A stretch of 64,000 bases of DNA from Leucosporidium creatinivorum (taxonomy: Eukaryota; Basidiomycota; Microbotryomycetes; Leucosporidiales; Leucosporidiaceae): assembly GCA_001600635.1 (NCBI GenBank), contig BCKL01000003.1, positions 124,001-188,000 on the forward strand, read 5' to 3'. The notes under the pieces are model-generated. The model had not been told where the DNA came from and did not search any database. It saw only the letters and a program-made list of their open reading frames with translations. Below, piece by piece: positions 11,299-21,217 of this stretch. Made by a program: the position numbers and the translations under genes. Within the stretch, counting starts at the first letter, position 1. Every line of letters starts with the position of its first letter.

Positions 11299-12538
11299 AT
11301 GGCTATCGAAGAACCCACCCTCCCTGCCGTTACTCCTCCCTCAGACGGCCCTCATACCGCTGAACTCGAGGGGGCATACGCGCTCTTCAAATACGAGCTG
11401 AAAGCGACAGAAGGCTGGGTCGACCAGGGAGAGACCAATGGCGTGCAGATCTACTCGAAACCTGACCCGGATGTGAGTTCCGACTTACTGTGGCTTGAGA
11501 GGCGAGAGCTGACCCCACACGACCCCTTCTCCAGGACTCTTATGGCATCCCTACCGTCAAGGGAGAGGCGCTGATCACAGGAGATGTGACTAGTGATGAG
11601 GTGAGTACAGCGAATGTCCCACAGGAGTCGAAAGAGCTCATCGCCGCTCCCTACAGTTCCTCGCCGTGATCCAGCTCCCCGGCCTTCGCAAGAGATGGGA
11701 CCCTCGGTTCGAGCAAGGTCTAATCTTGCAGCGCTACAACAGGTGAGCTCTTCGGATTTCGCGCGACAGCTTCCGCGCTACGCCTCCATAGCTCCAGCTT
11801 CCGCTGATCGCCCCTCGGCGCAGGCTGTCGTATGCCTTCTACTCGGTGATGAAGGGCTTGAGCTGGATCGTGTACGCTCGCGACATTGTCGGAGTGCAGA
11901 AGAACTACCGCTCGGACGAGGAGAACAAGGAGATATTCGTGATCCAGACCTCGGTGCAGGAGAACGAGCTGGCGCCCGAGCAATCCGGCAAGACGAGGGC
12001 GACCCTCACTGTCTCGGGATGGCATCTCCAGCCTCAAGCGGACGGTCTCAAGGTCACCTACATCGTCAAGATCTCGCTCAACGGATCAATTCCCTCGGCC
12101 ATGGTCAACAAGATCGCGATGGAGATTCCTTCGTGCATAGGTCGGTGAGTTCGAGGTTCGGCTCGTCGTCCTCCTGGTTCTCATTGACCTTTGGCTCTGT
12201 TGTTCCACAGAGCCCGCGATCTCTACGACCAAATAGGGCACGCTCCCTACGTCCGACCGACTTCCGAGCAGCCTGAGCCCTCTGTAACGTTTCAAACGGA
12301 GCATTTCTCGGACCCAGGACCCAGCGCCGAGGATCACGGCGCGCTGGTGTACGACTGCACCTTCACGACGAGCAAGGACGGCAAGTTTGACGTCGTCTAC
12401 TCGAAGAAGATGTACCCTGGTGGTGTGCAAGTGAGGGTCGAAGGGGAGGGAGCCGAGGCGAAGGAGGGAGACGGGGTCGTCCAAGTCACGTGCAGCGAAG
12501 GGGGCAAGGTCGCTACTCTGTTCATTAGTCCCAAGTAG
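11299..12538 (+). CDS. START-domain lipid-transfer protein
   Basis: Five exons (11299-11472, 11535-11600, 11657-11742, 11824-12144, 12211-12538); 324 aa, almost wholly one START fold. Features seen: EGWVDQGETNGVQIYSKPD, VKGEALITGDVTSDEFLAVI, KRWDPRFEQGLILQRYNR (the W-D-x-x-F core), YAFYSVMKGLSWIVYARDIV and VTYIVKISLNGSIPSAMVNK. START domains bind sterols, phospholipids or ceramide; the ligand cannot be read here. There is no signal peptide or membrane segment, so it is probably a soluble cytosolic carrier. The start ATG sits after a clean Kozak-like caccATGG. Confidence 0.9.
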
Positions 12539-12678
12539 GCTATGGTCGGTATTAATTGAACGTTATTTGTATTTGTATCTCTCGCCATTCGCAAGCAGAC
12601 CGCGAGTGAGAGGGCCGTATCCGAGCCCAAGCGTCATTTCGCCTCTCTCCCTTCGACTTCATCCTCCTCACAAGAGCC

Positions 12679-13639
12679 ATGACTCTGCAGCACGTCTTGA
12701 AAGCGTTAGTAGAGTGCTACACTGCTCTAGAGTAGCTCAAGCTAACGCCCCTCGATCCCCTTGCTCCCCTTTGATCCCCTTGCTCTTCTAAGCCTCACCG
12801 ACGCCGGTCTCGTCGGCACCAGACTCATTCCCTCCAGCTTCAAGCCCACCGTCTCGGTCGCCGCCAAGTTCTCCAAGGGAACTTCCGTCGAGCTCGGGAA
12901 TTCCATTGCCATCAAGGACTCGCAGGAGCCTCCCTCGGTTGAGGTGGTGAGCTTTACTCCACTTGCGATCTGTGCGGAGCTCGAAATAGCTGCTGAATCT
13001 CTACTGATGTGATGCAGGGCTCCGAAGGTGACAAGGACGCTTCCTATGTGATCTGCATGATGGATCCCGGTGAGCCCGCTTCATGCTCGGCTCGGCGCCG
13101 AGTTGAGCTGACCTCCTCTCTCCTGCCGCCCTTCTGCACCCTTACACAACTCCGCACAATTCAATTGGACAGACGCCAAGTCACGTGAAGAGCCGATTTG
13201 GGCCCCCTTCGCTCACTGGATCTCTTCGACCCCCGACCTCTCGGTGAAGCCTCAGCTCGAGTACATGGGACCGGCGCCTCCTCCTCAGACGGGTCCTCAC
13301 CGCTACGTCTTGCTTGCTGTGAGTACTTTTGGGTATGGGGACTCTGCTGAGAGCCGGTCGCTGATAGCTTGCTGCCGTCCCCGCTCGCTCTTCTCCTCGC
13401 CGAACCGCTCTCCGCGTTCCTCTGCAGTACACCGAGGCGAACAAGGGTGCTACTCAGCTCACTGTCGGAAAAGATGACCGCAAGAACTTCCCCATCGAGG
13501 ACTTTGTGTCGCAGAACAAGCTCGAGCTGGTGAGTTGAGGCTCGGTGAGGAGGCAAGCTCGGCGATCGATGGCTGACCTCTTCTTCCCCGATAGGTCGGC
13601 GCCAACTTCTTCTACGCCGAGGACAAGTCTGAGAAGTAG
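12679..13639 (+). CDS. PEBP family protein (TFS1-like), copy 1
   Basis: Phosphatidylethanolamine-binding / carboxypeptidase Y inhibitor family. Six exons (12679-12704, 12793-12946, 13018-13069, 13173-13318, 13428-13529, 13595-13639); 174 aa. Motifs: LTDAGLVG at the N-terminus, CMMDPDAKSREEPIWAPFAH (the D-P-D-x-x-x-R signature), GPHRYVLLAYTE, and the C-terminal NFPIEDFVSQNKLELVGANF. Exon 1 is only 26 nt and its codon GC|C is split before LTDAG; the start was set by this junction. It lies 263 bp upstream of a second PEBP gene, which indicates a tandem duplication. Confidence 0.92.
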
Positions 13640-13902
13640 CTTGAGAGTTCGATTGTTAGCTTACATACATAGGAAGGAATCAAATAGCAGTGCCCCGAAG
13701 ACCTCAACGGCGAGGAAAGCGAGCGATCTGATGAGAGCCACCTGAAGAGCAAGCGCCGATCAGTAGCGCAGAAGCGATATACTACAAGCTGTACTCGGCG
13801 TCGAGAAAGCTGGCGCTTCTTGAGCCCGAGTCGACTTGAAGGCCGAACGAGACCTCGGACGACTCTTTCCCTCCGACCACTCGCTCGCTCTTCGTCCTTC
13901 TC

Positions 13903-14861
13903 ATGAGCTCGTTCCACAATATCACTCACGCGTGAGCTTGAGTCTGCTCTGGATTAGCTTTCCAGCTCACTCGACTCTCTACAGCCTCAAGGACGCAGGG
14001 CTTCTCAAGCCGCCCTTGTTTGCCTCCTCACACTTTGAGCCCACCGCCGCCCTTCAGATCATCTACCCTCACCGTGGAAACGTCTCGTTGGGGAACAAGC
14101 TCACCATTCAGCAGACGGTCAAGGAGCCCACTGTCGACTGGATCGTTGGAGTGATTCGGCTGGCTTGAGGTCGCTCGCTCGGCGATGAGCGCTGCTGACT
14201 TCCTCGGTGCGCTACAGAATCCTGCAAGGCCTTCGCACGTGTTCACGCTTCTCATGCTAGATGCTGGTGAGCGGCTCATACTCTCTTACAGCCCAGCAAC
14301 CTCATACCGATCTCTTGCCGTCTTCTCGGCGCTGCTCGGCGGGCGCGAGTACAAACGTCCCGCCGACTCCACACTTTCTCGCGCAGATGCTCCCATGCAC
14401 GAGAAGCCCAACAAGGCGCCTTACCTCCACTGGTGTCAAACGGGCCTGTTCGCCGAGGGAGGACCTCAATTCCCTTCGCTCGCGCCTTACATCTGCCCCT
14501 CGCCCGAGGTCGGCACTGGCGCTCATCGCTTCGTCTTCTTGCTGTGTGTCGGTAGCTCACTTGATCAGCGACACTTGCTTTGAGCTGACTCCCTCGTTAC
14601 CGAGCAGCTACAGGGAGCCTCTCCCTTACGAAGCTTGTCACCACCCCGGCGTCGAGCTCCCCGGCGAGTCGCTCAAGAGGGAGAAGTTCCCTATCGAGGA
14701 GTTTGTGCGCAACAATAAGCTCACTTTGGTGAGTTTTGTTCTCCTGCGAGGCTGGAAGCCACGGGCAAAGAGTAGCAGCTGCTGACCCGAGTCGGCGCTG
14801 CTCGCAGGTCTCGGCCGACTTCTTCTACTCGGAGCATGAGAAGCAGAGCGAGAAGCAGTGA
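13903..14861 (+). CDS. PEBP family protein (TFS1-like), copy 2
   Basis: Six exons (13903-13931, 13985-14150, 14218-14266, 14387-14543, 14608-14728, 14808-14861); 191 aa. Tandem paralogue of the gene before it: same exon number, and the first intron splits the same codon (GC|C) before LKDAGLL. Signature residues are altered: LMLDADAPMHEKPNKAPYLH replaces the DPD...R core of copy 1, an extra segment (FAEGGPQFPSLAPYICPSP) is inserted, and GAHRFVFLL replaces GPHRYV. Intron 4 is shifted by one base relative to copy 1. Donor choice at 14151 (gtgatt) is the weakest junction; gttgga at 14145 is an alternative. Ligand specificity has probably diverged. Confidence 0.87.
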
Positions 14862-15035
14862 AGGAGGGATAGGATAAGCGGTGCAGCTTGATAGCTCATT
14901 GGAAAGTCTCGTTCGTTCTCAGCCCACAAACGAGCGTCAGACGGCGAGGGTACTGCTTCGGTGCGATTGCGACAGGTTTAGGAAAGGTAACGCTGAGCGA
15001 TCTCGATACCGGCGGCTGTAGAAGAGATGCGAAGA

Positions 15036-15967
15036 TTAGCAGGTGGTCTTGGAGAGCTCGAAAACATCGTCGTGCGCACCGTAAGCATGAAGGCGAGCGT
15101 CGACATGGTAGCCGAGCTTCTCGTACGCCTGCAGATGAGCGTACAGCTCCTTAAGGGGCGTGACGCGGACCTCGATGTGCTCGCCTGATGATATGAGAGG
15201 TCAGCGAGGAACTCATAGGCTATGGAGATCGATTTGAAGCTGGTCAAAGCAGCGCCGAGGCCAGCTCCGAGCTCGTTCAGGCCGATTCAGACTCACCCTC
15301 GTCGAGCTGAGGCTTGGGCTCTTCCTCTCCCTCCTTGAGCTGGACCTCAATCGTGATCATCTTCATGTTGGCGGTCGTCATGCCCGGGTCCGAAGGAGTG
15401 GTTCCGCCGACCTCGACAACCTGAACGCCGAGCAGGTCAGCGATGACCTCTCTGCTGCAGTCACCGATTGGCCTCCTCATTTCCACTCTTCTCTTTAGTG
15501 AATGACATCTACCGACTCACCTTGATCCTGCCCTCGAACGCCGGTCCTCCGTAGCCCGTCTCCTCGAGCAGCTCACGAACGGCAGCGGTTTCGGGCGACT
15601 CGCTCTCATCGATGAGGCCGGCGGGGAGCTCCACGCAGATTCCACCCGCAGGAGGACGGAATTGGAGGATGATGGGAATCGAAAGAGGGCGAGTGGGATG
15701 CCTGAGGAGAGCGGCGATGGCGACGGCTGGGGGAATCGCAGGTGTTAGAGCGAGGTGCCGTACAGGGCGCGAGGGAGAGCACTCACCGTCGATACCGCCC
15801 TTGCTGGTCGTCTTGCGCGATGCTACCTCCCACAAGCGATCCTTGCCATCCTCGTCCGTCCACTCGAGCTTCCTCAGCTCGACCCACTTCGGTTCGGCGA
15901 GGACGCTGGACTTGTTAATGGTAGCCTTGCCCAGAGCAGCTGGCTTGACGTGAGGTAGAGCAGACAT
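15036..15967 (-). CDS. YSA1: Nudix ADP-ribose pyrophosphatase (YSA1/NUDT5-like)
   Basis: Hydrolyses ADP-ribose and related ADP-sugars. Exons 15967-15787, 15726-15521, 15420-15297, 15184-15036; 219 aa. The full Nudix box GX5EX7REUXEEXGU is present: GLIDESESPETAAVRE then LLEETGYGG. Upstream are KWVELRKLEWTDEDGKDRLW and an ILQFRPPAGGICVELPAG core typical of ADPR-pyrophosphatases. The C-terminal exon (GEHIEVRVTPLKELYAHLQA) is the usual family end. A longer in-frame start at 16096 (MAKKREADD) exists, but it would leave only six bases before the divergent F-box start, so 15967 is preferred. Confidence 0.92.
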
Positions 15968-16102
15968 GAAGCGGCGAATCGAGGAAGCCACAGCGAGCGA
16001 CGAGGAGTGAGGAGGGAGGAGGGAGTTCAAGAGGGCAACCCACGCTTCCGCCTGTCTTGCTCCTCCCACATCGTCCGCCTCTCGCTTCTTCGCCACTTGG
16101 AC

Positions 16103-18400
16103 ATGACATCAAGCCCTACAGCCTCGCTTTCGCCCTTGGAGTCACTCCCGCCAGAACTAGCGCTTCGCATCATCGACGACCTCGCCCCACAAGCCATCGT
16201 CCGGCTCTCAGCGACGTCTCGCGCTCTCAGAAGCATCGCTCGCAGCGAGATTGTGTGGAAGAGGATCGTACAGGCTGTGCTTGCTAGGAGCAGAGCGACA
16301 GAAGCGGAAGAGGTCGAGAGCAGTGCTGGCATCGCGACCGAGCAGGGGAAGCGGACGGAGGATAACGAGGAGCTTTGGTGGCAGAGAGCAAGCTTCCTGC
16401 TACCGGTCTCTCAATATCTCGGCTACTTTCTGAGCTCGACGCCGTACACGTGATTCCTCGCCCTCGCTTTCCTTCCCGCTCGGCTCCGCTGACCCGGCTT
16501 CCTATATCCAGATCTCGCATCATCCGCCTCACTACCTCGCTCGAAGCAGACGAAAACACCTCGGGGCCGACCCTCACCCTCACCGCCCATCAAGTCGTCC
16601 CCTCCAACGCCCTGTCGAACCCCGAGCACCCGGAACCGACGATTCCTCATGGCTGCACCCTCGACATCTCTCGCACGGCCTACGTAGTTCCTCGTCGAGG
16701 TCCTGGCTCCTCCAACCCCGACTCTGGTCTTTCGGTCGACCTACTGGAACCTCGTTACGAGCTGCTCCCCCTCTTCACCATCACCGAGCAGTCGGGCGCC
16801 CTTCTCTCCAGCACCCCCCACTCGAGTCTCTCGCCCAATCGCTTCACCTCTACACTGAGACTGAGGCTTCAAGCGACCGAGCGAGATGTCAAGGTCGGCT
16901 CAGACCAACAGTCAGAGGAAGAAAGAAGAAGGAGTGAGGCCAGCAACCTCTATTCGTTATTCACCGGCCGTACCCCCGTGCTTCCATGGCCGACGAAAGA
17001 GCTCGTAGGAGTAGGAAACCTCCACGGCGAGAGCGATCGAGTCGAGGGAGCGTTCAGAGGCCTCGACGAGTGGCTCATCGGTCGCGGGGAAGGGAGGCCA
17101 GTTCTCGGTGACTCGCGTGAGGGCGCACCTTCATCCAACGGATCGCTCGGCTTCATCTCGGGCTTCAGCCTGCAAATCAGACGACTTTACGACCCTACAT
17201 TCCTTCCCGGATCGTTCCCGTCCACGTCTACGGCCAGGCCTCCATCCCCCGATTTGCAAGCGCTTGCGGATGAGGCGCCGAGGAGACATCGAGGCGTTGG
17301 AGCCAACGGCGGTCCGGCTGTACTGTGGAATGGCGAGGAAGATGATCCGGAAGCTGCTGGAGGAGTCGCTGTTCTGCGAGCCAACGATGATGCTGGTGGA
17401 CCAGGAGTGAGCCGTTTTCTCCTTGCTGTTTGCTCGCTACGAAGCTGCTCACGCTTTTCGCTGCAGGGCTTCGTTTTCCGCATCCCTCGCATTCCTACCC
17501 AGCGAGTCCCGGCTGCAGAGGAGCAGTTTGTCGGCGAGGAGATCGTTCGCACAGATCGTGAGTTTCTCGACGTCTCGGTCGCCGCGCTGTCGCTGATCTC
17601 GCATCCCTCGTCGTGCAGGCGAGGAGTTCTACCCCATCAAGCCACCTTCTAGGCCGCTCTCCTTCGACGTCGCAGCTTCGACAGCCATCAACGACGAGAT
17701 CTCGGCCGTCAGCCTCGAGGGACTCTGGTAAGCCGAGCCTCTTCCGCCTCGCGCTGGCTCAGCTCGACAGTGCATTATAGGCGCTAACACACCTCCTCGA
17801 TGCCAAAGGGTCGGCACCTACGGCGGTCACGGTCTCGAGTTCGGCTACCTCAGCCTCAAGCTCGCCCCCGAGGATCCCAACGCCGATGAGGGCGAGACTC
17901 GCGTCTACAACCGAGTTATGGACTTCACCAAGGTCACAGGCGACAGCAACGTACCTTCAGGACAGGTGCTACCTCCTTGTCTCCCCCTTCTCGCTCCCGC
18001 TCACCTCCCTCTCCGCCAGATCTCCTGGACCGCTATGCTCCCTTCCCTTAGCCTGCCTCCTACCACCCCTCTCTGCTCGCCGTCGACCTCCCTCGGCACA
18101 ATCCCTAGCGTAAGTAACGCCGACCTTCTCCGCTGGGCCGCCTACGACCCTTCCGACCCTCGATCCTCCAGCGCCGACATCCCTCGGTGGGAGACTGGAG
18201 CGGTAGCAGGCGCTGGACGAGTCGCTCTCTCGGGCTTTGTTAATCCGGGATGGACCAGCGCGGTCATCACGTTTGTGAGGTCGTCGACTGTAGTGCAGGG
18301 CCCGTGTGGCGAGGAGGGCGTGGTGGAGTCGGTGGAGGAGATTCGAGTGAGGTGGGCCGAGCTGGGGAAAGTGGGCGTGTTTAAGAGGGTGAGGATGTGA
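16103..18400 (+). CDS. F-box protein
   Basis: Six exons (16103-16449, 16512-17406, 17467-17557, 17619-17727, 17809-17965, 18020-18400); 659 aa. The N-terminal F-box reads LESLPPELALRIIDDLAP, then VRLSATSRALRSIARSEIVW (about residues 12-60), so it is a likely SCF ubiquitin-ligase substrate adaptor. The C-terminal half has a conserved segment: GLWVGTYGGHGLEFGYLSLK, TKVTGDSNVPSGQISWTAML and GFVNPGWTSAVITFV. This resembles the beta-rich substrate-binding region of fungal F-box proteins that lack WD40 or LRR repeats. The last intron (17966-18019) is 54 nt, in frame and stop-free, so it could be retained. It is divergent from the Nudix gene across 135 bp. Confidence 0.85.
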
Positions 18401-18723
18401 AGGGCGATGGCCGGAGTAGAGCTTTCTCGAGCATCGGGTTTGGCGTAACAAGCACAGTTTTGCTCTTACACGAGAGGGGCGCCGAGCCGGATTCGCCGTT
18501 ACTGCTCGTGCTTTCACTGCTCTTCTCCGACAAAACCCAACGCTCGCCCGAGATCGATAACGAGCGGGATTTTTTGCATATCAGAGCGACGAAGGGAGGT
18601 AGACGTTGAAGGAGGAGAGCGAGTCGAAGACGAAGGGGTAGCGGTGAAGGAGCAGTCGAATAATGACAGCGAAGGGGCATTCGAAAATCCAAGAGAGAGG
18701 AGGAGGGAGGGGGAAAGAGACAA
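18401..18723. other. Convergent intergenic region
   Basis: About 320 bp between two converging 3' ends (F-box gene and RanBP gene). I see only UTR-like sequence. Confidence 0.5.
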
Positions 18724-21037
18724 TCAGAGTAGAGCGACCCGATCTCTGACAGCTTGTACGAGACTCTGAGCGTTGGCGGGTCCGGAGAGCTGCGCCGAGG
18801 GAAGGAGGGAGATCAGCAAGAGCGACGACTGGGAGAGAACACAGCGACGCACTCGTAGCATGTAGCTGATCGGCTCGGCGCCCTCGATGATGGCGAAGCG
18901 GACGTATTTCTCCTGGTTCACCTCGATGACGAACTTGGAGAAGAGGGTCGAGTTGAGGAGGAGGCGGTGGGTGGCATCGGCGCGCATGACTGCAGCAGGG
19001 AAGAACCGTCAGCGCGAGGCGATAGACTCAAACTCGCTTAGCAAGCTTACCCAATCGTGCGCCGGTCTTGTCCCCATCCGTGGTCGCGTTGAGCTTGAGC
19101 AGTCCTGTTCCTCGCTCGACCCATGCGCCATCCTGCATCACGAACAGCTTGCTCCGCACCGAATGCAGCACCTTGTCCTCTTCCTCTCCAGTAACGACTA
19201 TGTATCAGAGCACTGAAGGTCAGCTTCGGCGAGCGAGAGCTCCAGCCGAGGGTAAGAACTCACCCTCCTGCTCCTTGAACACTGGCTTATCCGGATCCTC
19301 CTCCTCTGCCTCGCCAACTTTCCTTCCCTTATCCTCGTTCTCCTTGAGCACATCCTTGGTCGATACGCTTGCGAAGGGCGAAGCGGTAGCGGCCGAGTAG
19401 GAGCCGAATCCCGAGCCAGTGCCAGGCGTACTGGTCCCTGCGCCAGCGAAGCCGCTCTTGCCAGCAAAGGCCGAAAAGGGAGAAGCACCACCGAGCGCCG
19501 AGGTCGACTTGCCGAAAGGAGTGGAAGGGGCGGCGCCAGACTTGGTCCAGGCGGGAAGAGAGCTAGCCGGGGCAGCTTTGGGCGTGTCGGGTGCAGGAGC
19601 GGCCGAAGTGCTCGCGACGGGGCTGTGGGGGGTGCGGGAGGGAGTGGAAGGGATGGCGGTGGTCGGATCTGGGGCGGAAGCAAGAGGAGCCGCAGCTGCG
19701 CCGAAAGTCGACTTGGATTTGGGCTTCTGGTCGGCGGGACGAGATGGTGATGGTGCGGGAACAGCGGCGAAGGGAGATGCAGTGGATGAGAAGGAAGAAA
19801 AGGGGGAGGCGGTGGAGGAGAAGGCGGAGAAGGACTGCAGAGGGGAAGAAGTCCGAGGTCAGATCCGGGCGCGACGAAGAGCATCGTACGACTCACGGTT
19901 TGGACTGCTGGTGGTGCTGGAGCGACAGGTTCCTCATCGGCAAGGACCTTGGACGACTCCGAGACCTCTGCAGCGACCTCGGCGACCCTCTCGTCCTTGC
20001 CTTCGACCGCTTTCGCCGAGCTGGCCACCTCGGCGGCAACATCGGCAATCTCGACGTCCTGCTGTTCCTCCTCATCATCCCCCTTGGCCAACTTGGCAGC
20101 CGAGCCTGCCACCTCATCCGCCACATTGGCAAGCTCGACGTCCTGCGCCGCCTCCTCGACCTTCTTGTCGTCGTCCTGTACCATCTCGGCGCTCTCGGCG
20201 ACCTGAGAAGCGGCCTCGGCAATCTCGGTATCGTCACCCGTTCCCGGAGCTGCGACCTTGCCAGGGGCAGGCGCTCCTCCCTTGCCCGCATCCTCCCACT
20301 CGAGCGCCTCTACTCGCTGCCGAATGTTCTTGGTCTCCGTGCCCTCGTTGGCGTGGAAGACGACGCTCTTGTCGCTTCCTTGGACCGGTGTAGGCGGTGC
20401 CGAGGTGCCGTCGAGTCCAGCAGCTCGTGGAGGAGTGGTCGAACCGCGCGCCGCCGTGGCCGATGTGCTGTCGCCGCCGCTGGGCAGCTTCTCTTCGTCT
20501 GCTGGTTGCGAATCGCCATCGGAGCCAATGTCGAGCTCGTCGTTGCTACTGCGCTCCTTGCTCTCGCCTTGTGTTCGGCTGTAGGAGAGCAGCGAGACGG
20601 ATCAGCGAGCTGCCCCCCTCCCACCTGACCGTTTGCTCCCGGCAGCGAGCGCTGCTCCTCCTGTTGGCGAGACGACTTACCCCTTCTTGGCCAGTGGTGT
20701 AAGTCCTCCGATCACCTTGGCCTCATCTCCCTCGCCCTGTAGGTCGTCAGAAGGCATCGACAGAGCAAGCGGTGAGCTGTTGTTGGAAGATAACGCAGGA
20801 GGCTGCAGCTCAGCGAACTCACGCGAGGAGTAGTAGGTCCCATGGCAGCATCTCGGTTCCTCTTCATACGTCCTGCTGTAGCTGCACGACCAGAGAAGCG
20901 AGCGTCAGCTCCACGCGCGCCGGGCTTGAGGACGAGCGGTTGACCTTACCTGCGTTGGCGGGAGCTTCCTGCTCTGCTTCAGAAAGAGGGGAAGCTCGAC
21001 GTTCTGTTGGTGCAATGATAATTGTGTCTTGTTCCAT
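18724..21037 (-). CDS. YRB2: Ran-binding protein (Yrb2/RanBP3-like)
   Basis: Nuclear Ran-binding cofactor of exportin Crm1 (family role). Eight exons (21037-20950, 20875-20823, 20736-20681, 20578-19897, 19834-19264, 19197-19051, 18989-18853, 18789-18724); 599 aa. The N-terminus has a basic NLS-like GRMKRNRDAAMGP; a long acidic Ala/Glu-rich middle follows, then scattered FG dipeptides (STFGAAAA, PFGKSTSA, SGFGSYSA). The C-terminal RanBD (about 480-595) reads EEDKVLHSVRSKLFVM, WVERGTGLLKLNATTDG, ARLVMRADATHRLLLNSTLF and KYVRFAIIEGAEPISYML. The order NLS, FG, RanBD fits Yrb2/RanBP3 better than RanBP1. A Nup2-like nucleoporin is the alternative. Confidence 0.87.
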
Positions 21038-21217
21038 CCTGCGCAAAGTCGAAGCGAGCGGAAGGCGAGAAAAGACGTTTCGAAGTTGAGGGAGAAGGAC
21101 AAGGGTCTCTCTCGGCGGGGCGGCAGGGGAGAGGCCAGAGCTCGCTGTTCGAAGTGACAGAACAGCTTATCGGTTGCTTGAAATGCTAGTATGATGGTAT
21201 TGCTTATGCTATCCGAT

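Noticed and set aside
15968-16096. N-terminal extension of the Nudix protein starting MAKKREADD
   Set aside because: It would put the start codon six bases from the divergent F-box start; it lacks a clear presequence pattern, and the shorter start gives normal family length.
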